DNA from: Oscillospiraceae bacterium
Lineage (GTDB): Bacteria > Bacillota > Clostridia > Oscillospirales > Ruminococcaceae
Assembly: GCA_018110985.1 (NCBI GenBank)
Contig: JAGAWT010000025.1
Location: forward strand, 1 to 64,000
Direction: 5' to 3'
Length of the DNA stretch: 64,000 nucleotides
Shown: positions 1-5,630 of the stretch, one piece after another
Layout: every line of letters begins with the position of its first letter
Position numbering within the stretch: the stretch's first letter is position 1
Position numbers and translations under genes: made by a program
Notes under the pieces: generated by a model
What the model saw: only the letters and a program-made list of their open reading frames with translations
Database searches by the model: none
What the model was told of the DNA's origin: nothing

Positions 1-141
1 CCGTGTAACCCCACTTCCTCGCTGTCTACGCTTTACTGCATACATTACTGTATGCAGCACAAGACTCGCTAACGGTGGCTGGTTAGACCTTACCGTACAG
101 GATTCTCACCTGTTAGACTATCCGCCCTTGGCTGGGCGCAC
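1..141 (-). mobile_element. Group II intron, 5' end (rest lies off the left edge)
   Basis: Read on the minus strand, the sequence starting at 141 begins GTGCGCCCAGCC. It continues with a GGGCGGATAGTCTAACAGG segment, a GTGAGAATCCTGT segment and an ACCAGCCACCGTTAGC segment. This order of short conserved blocks matches domain I of bacterial group II introns, which begin with GTGYG. The 5' exon junction would be at 141/142. Only about 140 nt of the ribozyme are in the window, so the reverse-transcriptase ORF and the catalytic domain V cannot be seen. The element lies about 50 nt downstream of the flavodoxin terminator, a kind of site favoured by some (class C) introns. I cannot assign the subclass from this fragment. 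Confidence 0.72.
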
Positions 142-190
142 GATCCCGTTTTATTTAAGCAGTAATTTCGGCACCTCATATCTTCAATGT

Positions 191-236
191 CAAAAAGGCC
201 ATAGTATTTCTGACCCTGCATCGGAAATACTATGGC
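191..236 (-). terminator. Intrinsic terminator after the flavodoxin gene
   Basis: A perfect 12-bp inverted repeat (199-210 with 224-235; arm CCATAGTATTTC) encloses a 13-nt loop. On the minus strand it is followed by a short T run. It lies just downstream of the flavodoxin stop codon. Confidence 0.8.
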
Positions 237-289
237 TCAAAGTTTCTGTACGGGCATAGGTCTTATACATACCGCCCGTTTTTATGCTT

Positions 290-697
290 TTATTTTGAAA
301 GGTCTTCTCCCAGCTTTTTGCAGGCTGCAAGTGCATCATCGTCGGGGGTGTTGTTGGCTATAAGCCCCTCACCGCCGATGACCTCCGCTCCGGCTGCCTG
401 TGCCCTCTCTACCCATTTTCTCATCCATTCGCCATCGCCCCAGTCATATGAACCGAAAAGGGCTATCTTTTTCCCTGATAAAGAGCCTTCTGCAGCAGTG
501 AAAAAGGGCTCGAACTCGTCCTCTTCAAGTACCTCGTCACCCATGGCGGGACAGCCGAAAGCTATCCTGTCATAATCTGCCACATTTCCGGAAAAATCCG
601 AAACGGAAAAGACCTCTGCACCGGCGCCTTCTCCCACTGCCTGAGCCATCATCTCGGTATTTCCCGTACCGCTCCAGTAAATAACTGCGATCTTCAT
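290..697 (-). CDS. Flavodoxin
   Basis: A 135-residue protein of short-chain flavodoxin length. It is a soluble FMN-binding electron carrier of the cytoplasm that can replace ferredoxin when iron is scarce. The N-terminus MKIAVIYWSGTGNTEMMAQ holds the phosphate-binding loop (SGTGNT, about residues 9-14) straight after the first beta strand. The FGSYDWGDGEW segment around residue 82 is the usual second FMN loop. The start is supported by an AAGGAGG box 7 nt upstream. The gene lies about 120 nt downstream of the DUF2325 gene on the same strand and may be co-transcribed from its promoter; no separate strong promoter was seen in the gap. A hairpin terminator follows. The redox partner is unknown. 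Confidence 0.93.
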   Translation of the reverse strand: MKIAVIYWSGTGNTEMMAQAVGEGAGAEVFSVSDFSGNVADYDRIAFGCPAMGDEVLEEDEFEPFFTAAEGSLSGKKIALFGSYDWGDGEWMRKWVERAQAAGAEVIGGEGLIANNTPDDDALAACKKLGEDLSK

Positions 698-748
698 TCA
701 AGATCCTCCTTAAATATTTCATATCATAATAACGGGTACTGAGCCCAC

Positions 749-805
749 ACTGATCTGCTGCCTTCGTGTGCATGAGAAACAAGCCGCAAGTGATCGGTAT
801 AAGCG
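749..805 (+). repeat. Half-length relic of the 105-bp hairpin repeat
   Basis: The segment starts ACTGATCT, as the intact copies do, and shares a 15-nt block (AGAAACAAGCCGCAA, 775-789) with the core of the intact copies at 17276, 24427, 49276 and 53422. A TATAAG-like piece follows at the expected distance. The right half, with the second outer arm, cannot be recognised. It sits immediately downstream of the DUF2325 stop codon. Confidence 0.5.
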
Positions 806-818
806 TCCTTTCCCGTGT

Positions 819-1115
819 TTATGACCTTTCCCCCACATACTCATTGAGTATGCTTTTCAGTGCATTCACGCTTGCGTTGTGTATCCTTGCCACAGGTATG
901 GAGCGCTTCTTTGAGCGCTTATCCACGGTCGCTGCCATCTTATGGGAACAGGTATTTGTAAAGACCACCATAAGATCGGGATCCCCCAGCTTGCTGTCAA
1001 AATCCGTGGGCATCTGTGTAAATACCTTTGCCTTGCAGTTATATGAACTGCAAAGCTCCATATAACGTGTTGCCATGCGGTCATTCCCGCCCACTACAAC
1101 TATATTTGAGATCAT
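819..1115 (-). CDS. DUF2325 family small protein
   Basis: A 98-residue cytoplasmic protein. MISNIVVVGGNDRMATRYMELC has a Rossmann-like beta strand and glycine turn, and FTNTCSHKM around residue 56 contains the Asn-Thr-Cys-Ser-His stretch typical of DUF2325. The family has no settled biochemical role; a conserved Cys/His pair suggests redox or metal contact. The ATG at 1115 is preferred over the in-frame GTG at 1127 because GAGGTG sits 5 nt before the ATG. The promoter at 1152-1180 is bracketed by two palindromes, so expression is probably repressor-controlled. The flavodoxin gene downstream fits iron or redox stress regulation, which is inference. Confidence 0.82.
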   Translation of the reverse strand: MISNIVVVGGNDRMATRYMELCSSYNCKAKVFTQMPTDFDSKLGDPDLMVVFTNTCSHKMAATVDKRSKKRSIPVARIHNASVNALKSILNEYVGERS

Positions 1116-1135
1116 TGTACACCTCACAGGTCATG

Positions 1136-1187
1136 GTTAGCTTATGCTAACTTATTATCTTATAAAAAGCAGTAAGCCAACGCTAAC
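1136..1187 (-). promoter_or_regulatory. DUF2325 promoter flanked by two copies of a GTTAGC-N4-GCTAAC palindrome
   Basis: The palindromes are 1136-1151 (perfect) and 1172-1187 (one mismatch), with centres 36 bp apart. On the minus strand, TTGGCT (1180-1175) and TAATAA (1157-1152) are separated by 17 nt. The -35 falls inside the upstream palindrome and the downstream palindrome begins next to the -10, as in a repressor-controlled promoter. The half-sites resemble those of DtxR/IdeR/MntR-type metal regulators (TTAG...CTAA); that identity is a guess. The upstream palindrome also lies in a longer hairpin (about 1164-1196) flanked by A and T runs, which could act as a terminator. Confidence 0.6.
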
Positions 1188-1314
1188 TGCTTTTTTAATA
1201 TAACACTTATCTTCTTTCTTGTCAATAGTTTTTTAAAAATAGTCATATTTTACATTTATATGGTATATCTTTTAATATACAACATATTATATACTGAAAT
1301 ATTGCTGTTATGTC

Positions 1315-1343
1315 TTGACAGCCTTTCATCGTGATAGTATAAT
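1315..1343 (+). promoter_or_regulatory. Sigma-A-type promoter of the ktr operon
   Basis: TTGACA (1315-1320), a 17-nt spacer and TATAAT (1338-1343): full consensus. The start codon of the first gene follows 40 nt later, so the leader is short. The AT-rich DNA from 1200 to 1314 shows nothing else I recognise. Confidence 0.85.
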
Positions 1344-1382
1344 GTATAAGGTCATAAAAACACTTTCAGACAGGATGAGACT

Positions 1383-2480
1383 ATGAAGCTGATAGACATT
1401 ATTCCGGATAATAAGCTTTACACCATATCATGGGAAGAATACGGCGGCAATGAGGATCTGTACCGTTTATCCTTTGATACGGACACTTCCTTCAGAGAAA
1501 TGAGGTCCAATGCGGCGGAAGTCGTAGTGCGCTGTTCCTACTTCTCCGGCAGCAAAGGCGGGTTTGATGAGGACGATCCGTGTATCGCCGACATAGCCGT
1601 CATTTACGACGATCAGGTATATACGGCCGGAGAGGAATACAAGGAAAAAGGAACAGTCTCCGATATGCTCGAATTTGCTCCCCTGTCGGGAAAGTTCCTT
1701 TTCAAGGCGAAAATGAACTACTTCGGTGATCTGCTGTACTTCTACTGCCTTGATATGTGCGGCGGTTCCCTTGAGAACCGTGGATTATGTATGCTGTACC
1801 CAAAGGAATATATGGGTACGGAGTCGGAAAAGCGTCTGATAAAGCTGCTTGATGATGCGGCTGCCTCCTACAGCGAAAAGCTCATCGAAGCCGGAAGTCC
1901 TGCGGAAATACCGCAGAAGCCGCCAATAAAAAGCGCTGAAAAGCCTGAGACCGGCATAAAGGAAGGGATAATAAAGACTGCGGGCGTGATAAAACTCATG
2001 AGGGTGATCGTCCTGCTTGCGGTGCTGATAATACTCGGATGCTTTGTCATATACGACAAGATAAAAGATGATGACTCCGTTCATCACCTTGTACAGCTCA
2101 GAGGAGACGAAGAGATACTGACCGGCTTCATTCCGGAGGAAGAGAGCAGGATACTCTCCGCCTTTGATGTGCGCATACCGCAGAACGAAGAAAATGCCCA
2201 TGTTGTCACCTTTATCAGCGGCAGCAGGAGTGAGGGCATAACATCGTACATCATAGAGATAGACGGTGTGAAGGACAAAGAAGCCTTTTATGCCGCAAAT
2301 TCTGGCCGTACTATGGGAAAGTCCGTAAATGAGGCCGATACAAGAGAGAGCGGCAGAGATTACCTTGTCACCTACCATGAGCGGGTCATTACTGCGGAAG
2401 GGAAAAAGGACAAAAATGCGGATGCACACAAAAAAATAGCGGAGCTTTACAATGAAATGAAAGAAAAACACGGTTCGTAA
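1383..2480 (+). CDS. Unknown single-span membrane protein, first gene of the ktr operon
   Basis: A 365-residue protein that I do not assign to a known family. Residues 1-165 form a soluble, beta-rich N-terminal part of acidic character. A Pro/Lys-rich linker follows (about 172-195), then one transmembrane helix at about 205-226 (VIVLLAVLIILGCFVIY), then a C-terminal soluble part of about 135 residues with many Glu and Lys. There is no signal peptide, so the N-terminal part is probably cytoplasmic and the C-terminal part outside. AGGATGA precedes the ATG. The gap to ktrB is 12 nt and the genes share a promoter, so a role in sensing or modulating potassium uptake is possible but unproven. Confidence 0.85.
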   Translation: MKLIDIIPDNKLYTISWEEYGGNEDLYRLSFDTDTSFREMRSNAAEVVVRCSYFSGSKGGFDEDDPCIADIAVIYDDQVYTAGEEYKEKGTVSDMLEFAPLSGKFLFKAKMNYFGDLLYFYCLDMCGGSLENRGLCMLYPKEYMGTESEKRLIKLLDDAAASYSEKLIEAGSPAEIPQKPPIKSAEKPETGIKEGIIKTAGVIKLMRVIVLLAVLIILGCFVIYDKIKDDDSVHHLVQLRGDEEILTGFIPEEESRILSAFDVRIPQNEENAHVVTFISGSRSEGITSYIIEIDGVKDKEAFYAANSGRTMGKSVNEADTRESGRDYLVTYHERVITAEGKKDKNADAHKKIAELYNEMKEKHGS

Positions 2481-2492
2481 GAGGAAATAAAG

Positions 2493-3872
2493 ATGAACGA
2501 TAAAACCAAACGAAAACTAAGACTGAGCTCCGCACAGGTGATACCAATCAGCTTTTTGCTGACTGTGCTGGCAGGGACGCTGCTCCTTATGCTGCCGGTG
2601 TCCACCGCTCCCGGAGAACATACTGGGCCGCTGACGGCTCTGTTCACCGCCACTACATCGGTGTGTGTGACGGGTCTTGTGGTGGTGGATACCTACGCCC
2701 ACTGGTCACTTTTCGGGAAAATAGTCATACTCCTGCTGATCCAGCTCGGAGGACTGGGCATGATATCCGTCACATCGGTGCTGATGCTGGTGGCACACAA
2801 AAAGTTCTCCCTGGGTATGACCGTTATGCTCCATGATTCCTTTAATCTGGATTCACTTTCGGGGCTTATGAGATTTCTCGTCCGTGTCTTCAGGGGCACC
2901 TTTCTGGTGGAGGGCTTGGGTGCCCTGCTGTATATGCCTGCCTTCATTCCCCGCTTCGGTGCGGCAAAAGGCATATGGTACTCCGTTTTCACGGCAATAT
3001 CGGCTTTCTGTAATGCGGGCATCGACATCATAGGGCCTGACAGCCTTATCTCCTACAACACCGACCTTCCCGTAATGTTTACCACAATGCTTATGATAGT
3101 TATGGGCGGGCTCGGCTACATAGTCTGGTTCGATGTGATACACGGCATTGCAGAAGGCTTTCGCATGAGATACACCCCCCTCCGCATTTTCAAGCGCTTT
3201 TCGGAGCACACAAAGCTGGTACTCATACTTACGGCAGTACTCATATCCGGCGGCGCAGCTGTGATACTGGCTCTTGAATACTCAAATCCCGACACCCTCG
3301 GCAATATGCCTTTTTCACATAAGGTGCTAAACGCTGTTTTCCAGTCCGTAACATTCAGGACGGCAGGCTTTGCGTCAGTTCCGCAGCAGTGTTTAAGGGA
3401 AAGCACCTGCGCCTTCGGAGATCTTCTCATGTTCATCGGCGGTTCTCCCGTGGGAACGGCAGGCGGAGTAAAGACCGTCACTTTTTTCGCCATACTCCTG
3501 AATGCTGTATCCTATATACGGGACAGGAACGAAACAGTGATATTCGGCAGGCGCTTTTCCTCCGATGTTATAAAGAAATCGGCTGCCATAATAACGGTAA
3601 GCTTCGGGGTGTCCCTTTTTATGACCGTTCTCCTTATGACTGCGGAGGACATTTCCCTGACGGACGGGCTTTTTGAGACCCTCAGCGCCACCTGTACGGT
3701 TGGACTTACCAGAGGGCTCACATCGTCCCTTTCGACGGCTGGGCGGATGATAATAATAATATCCATGTATCTGGGCAGGATAGGTCCTATTTCCATGGCA
3801 CTGTTCTTCTCCGCCAGGAACACCGGAAAAAACAAGGTCAGCTTTGCACAGGGCAGATTTATAGTAGGATAG
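2493..3872 (+). CDS. ktrB: KtrB/TrkH family potassium channel subunit
   Basis: A 459-residue polytopic membrane protein, the usual length of KtrB. It forms the K+ (sometimes Na+-coupled) translocation path across the cytoplasmic membrane. All four pore-loop repeats are visible: TTSVCVTGL (about 52-60), AFCNAGIDI (about 171-179), FRTAGFASV (about 287-295) and TCTVGLTRG (about 404-412). Each has the selectivity-filter glycine. The N-terminal PISFLLTVLAGTLLLMLP helix is typical. The stop codon at 3870-3872 is 9 nt before the ktrA start, so the two subunits are co-expressed. Confidence 0.95.
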   Translation: MNDKTKRKLRLSSAQVIPISFLLTVLAGTLLLMLPVSTAPGEHTGPLTALFTATTSVCVTGLVVVDTYAHWSLFGKIVILLLIQLGGLGMISVTSVLMLVAHKKFSLGMTVMLHDSFNLDSLSGLMRFLVRVFRGTFLVEGLGALLYMPAFIPRFGAAKGIWYSVFTAISAFCNAGIDIIGPDSLISYNTDLPVMFTTMLMIVMGGLGYIVWFDVIHGIAEGFRMRYTPLRIFKRFSEHTKLVLILTAVLISGGAAVILALEYSNPDTLGNMPFSHKVLNAVFQSVTFRTAGFASVPQQCLRESTCAFGDLLMFIGGSPVGTAGGVKTVTFFAILLNAVSYIRDRNETVIFGRRFSSDVIKKSAAIITVSFGVSLFMTVLLMTAEDISLTDGLFETLSATCTVGLTRGLTSSLSTAGRMIIIISMYLGRIGPISMALFFSARNTGKNKVSFAQGRFIVG

Positions 3873-3881
3873 GTGATAAAA

Positions 3882-4544
3882 ATGAAATCGGTAGTAGTAT
3901 TCGGGCTGGGACAATTCGGGAAAAGCCTTGCTCTCAGCCTCAGCAAGGCGGGGGCGGATGTTATGGCTGTGGACAGGGATGAGGAGATAGTAGCATCCGT
4001 GGCTCCTCATGTGACCTATGCGGCGGTGGCAGATCTCGGAAATGCAGATGCCATTGCGGGTCTCGGTCTTTCAAACATGGATATAGCGGTGGTGGCTGTG
4101 GCATCGGATCTTTCCGCCAGCATCCTTTCGGTGGTCATCTCAAAGGAAATGGGGATACCATATGTGATAGCAAAGGCTTCGGGCGAGAGAATGGGCGTTA
4201 TCCTCAAAAGAACGGGAGCGGACAGGATAATATACCCCGAAGCGGAAATGGGTGAAAGAACAGCAAGAGTTCTCATGTCAAACGATTTTCTGGAATACTT
4301 TGACATAGACGACAACCTGTGCATCGTGGAGATGAAGCCAAAAAAAGAATGGATAGGCAAAAGCCTGAAGCAGCTCAATCTCCGTGAACGATACAGCATA
4401 AATGTGGCAGCCGTGAAATCCCACAACGAGATGCGCTCCTCCATAGACCCGAACAAGCCCCTGAAGGAAAACTCCGATCTTCTTATAATAACGGAAAGAG
4501 ACAATCTGAAAAACCTGAACAGGAATCAGAAGCCGAGCCGGTAA
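3882..4544 (+). CDS. ktrA: KtrA/TrkA regulatory subunit of potassium uptake
   Basis: A 220-residue cytoplasmic RCK protein that assembles as a ring beneath KtrB and gates it in response to nucleotides. The N-terminal RCK_N domain begins MKSVVVFGLGQFGKSLA, with the GxGxxG dinucleotide motif at about residues 8-13 and an acidic residue ending the second strand (VDRDEE). The RCK_C (TrkA_C) domain covers about 135-218. The ATG at 3882 is chosen over the GTG at 3873 because AGGTG precedes it at good spacing. It is the last gene of the operon; a hairpin terminator follows. Confidence 0.94.
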   Translation: MKSVVVFGLGQFGKSLALSLSKAGADVMAVDRDEEIVASVAPHVTYAAVADLGNADAIAGLGLSNMDIAVVAVASDLSASILSVVISKEMGIPYVIAKASGERMGVILKRTGADRIIYPEAEMGERTARVLMSNDFLEYFDIDDNLCIVEMKPKKEWIGKSLKQLNLRERYSINVAAVKSHNEMRSSIDPNKPLKENSDLLIITERDNLKNLNRNQKPSR

Positions 4545-4571
4545 GGGATTTGGGCAGCTCCTCCGTGCAGC

Positions 4572-4604
4572 AAAAAAGCACCGTCCGAAAACGGTGCTTT
4601 TTAC
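4572..4604. terminator. Bidirectional terminator between ktrA and the pilin gene
   Basis: The arms AAAGCACCGT and ACGGTGCTTT (4575-4584 and 4591-4600) pair around a 6-nt loop. An A run lies on the left and a T run on the right. The hairpin can end the ktr operon (plus) and the convergent pilin gene (minus). Confidence 0.85.
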
Positions 4605-4614
4605 GATTCCGATA

Positions 4615-5121
4615 TCAGGACTGTCGCAGAGGCGTTGTATTGGCAGGAGCTTCGCTCCCTACGAGCGTTGTGATATCGCTGGTGCTCTTGGCTGTCAATT
4701 CACCGGGATACCTTCCCACGCACTTGTCACTGTCGGAAGCCACCCAGTAGGACACTTCTGCGATCCCGCCGTCGGCAATGACCGTTCCTCCGATACCTGC
4801 CTTGTTTCCGCCGCCCATCATATGAACAAGAGCATTTCTCAGATCCTTGCCGTCCTTCTCGTAGCCCATATTGGGCTCCTTGTTCCTGAAATCCACCCGA
4901 TACTGTCCCGGCACAACATTGGAGCCTGCGGGTGCTGCCTCGCACTGGGTGCAGTAGATGGCGGCATTATCGTAAACGAGCTTTGCGTTAGTATTGGCTG
5001 TGGAAAGCTTCGAGTCATTGATATACCCTATCATGGAGGGCACAAGTATGGCGGCAAGCACACCTATTATGGCTATTACAACGATGAGTTCTATAAGCGT
5101 GAAGGCTCTTACGCTTTTCAT
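4615..5121 (-). CDS. Solitary type IV pilin-like prepilin
   Basis: A 168-residue prepilin. The N-terminus has a short basic leader, then the class III processing site and hydrophobic helix (AFTLIELIVVIAIIGVLAAI, residues 6-25). The Glu at the fifth position of the predicted mature protein is present. Prepilin peptidase would cleave before the Phe of FTLIE and the helix would pack into a pilus or pseudopilus. The soluble part has two cysteines near residues 58-61 and a third near 135. No assembly ATPase, platform protein or peptidase gene is nearby, so these must be encoded elsewhere. A consensus promoter is placed about 45 nt upstream of the start. GGGGAG precedes the ATG. Confidence 0.9.
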   Translation of the reverse strand: MKSVRAFTLIELIVVIAIIGVLAAILVPSMIGYINDSKLSTANTNAKLVYDNAAIYCTQCEAAPAGSNVVPGQYRVDFRNKEPNMGYEKDGKDLRNALVHMMGGGNKAGIGGTVIADGGIAEVSYWVASDSDKCVGRYPGELTAKSTSDITTLVGSEAPANTTPLRQS

Positions 5122-5166
5122 TTCAGATCACTCCCCTGCAAAAAAGAAAAAGTACGATTTTTCTAC

Positions 5167-5195
5167 ATTATACTATGTAAATTTCATCTTGTCAA
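5167..5195 (-). promoter_or_regulatory. Promoter of the pilin gene
   Basis: On the minus strand, TTGACA (5195-5190), a 17-nt spacer and TATAAT (5172-5167): full consensus, 45 nt before the start codon. Such a strong promoter implies that the lone pilin is well expressed. Confidence 0.85.
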
Positions 5196-5417
5196 TAGTT
5201 TTTATAATTTTTTTTGTAAAATTTTCTGATGTTTCACAATGTTACATTTTGTGCAAATGCCTAAACCATGGGATTTCTTAAAATCTCACATTATTTTACA
5301 TTAATATTAACTGACCTTTAGTTACTGCTTATAACTTCTTACAAAAAATTCATATTCTTTTGGTAAATGTGCACAAAATACCTCTCTCAAAATATACACA
5401 AAAAAAATCCCATTTAC

Positions 5418-5446
5418 TTGACAACTATTGTTAAATTTGTTATAAT
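5418..5446 (+). promoter_or_regulatory. Promoter of the sugar ABC cluster
   Basis: TTGACA (5418-5423), 17 nt and TATAAT (5441-5446): perfect consensus. It leaves a leader of about 180 nt before the first gene. A stem made by GTTTCC (5490-5495) and GGAAAC (5512-5517) can form in this leader. Confidence 0.82.
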
Positions 5447-5510
5447 CGTTATACGGGTGTTTGTGCAATAATGCTTTTTGTTTCCGAAAACAGAAGGAGT
5501 TTTTGCTCTT

Positions 5511-5524
5511 TGGAAACGGTTTAT
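5511..5524 (+). promoter_or_regulatory. Possible LacI/CcpA-type operator in the cluster leader
   Basis: TGGAAACGGTTTAT keeps the TGnAAnCGnTT core typical of LacI-family and cre sites but has mismatches at the right end. It lies about 60 nt downstream of the predicted transcription start, where a bound repressor could block elongation. A LacI-family gene exists at 34935, but no link is shown. Confidence 0.3.
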
Positions 5525-5630
5525 TTTTAATCTGTATCCACCCTTATATTAAATGTATTGACAGCATCGTCCCTTTTGTAAGTAAAATGTAACCTAAGGG
5601 CGAGCTTTTAAGGAAAGGTGGTTTTACTCA

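Larger units (their letters stand above)
5122..5630. other. AT-rich divergent intergenic region
   Basis: This 509-bp stretch without a gene holds the pilin promoter (minus), a perfect-consensus plus-strand promoter, a possible LacI-type operator and a second weaker plus-strand promoter (TTGACA at 5558-5563 with TAAAAT at 5583-5588, spacer 19). The DNA from about 5196 to 5417 is very AT-rich and shows no gene. Confidence 0.7.

Noticed and set aside
2493-4544. c-di-AMP (ydaO/kimA-type) riboswitch upstream of the potassium operon
   Set aside because: Only 40 nt separate the promoter from the first start codon, too short for that riboswitch.
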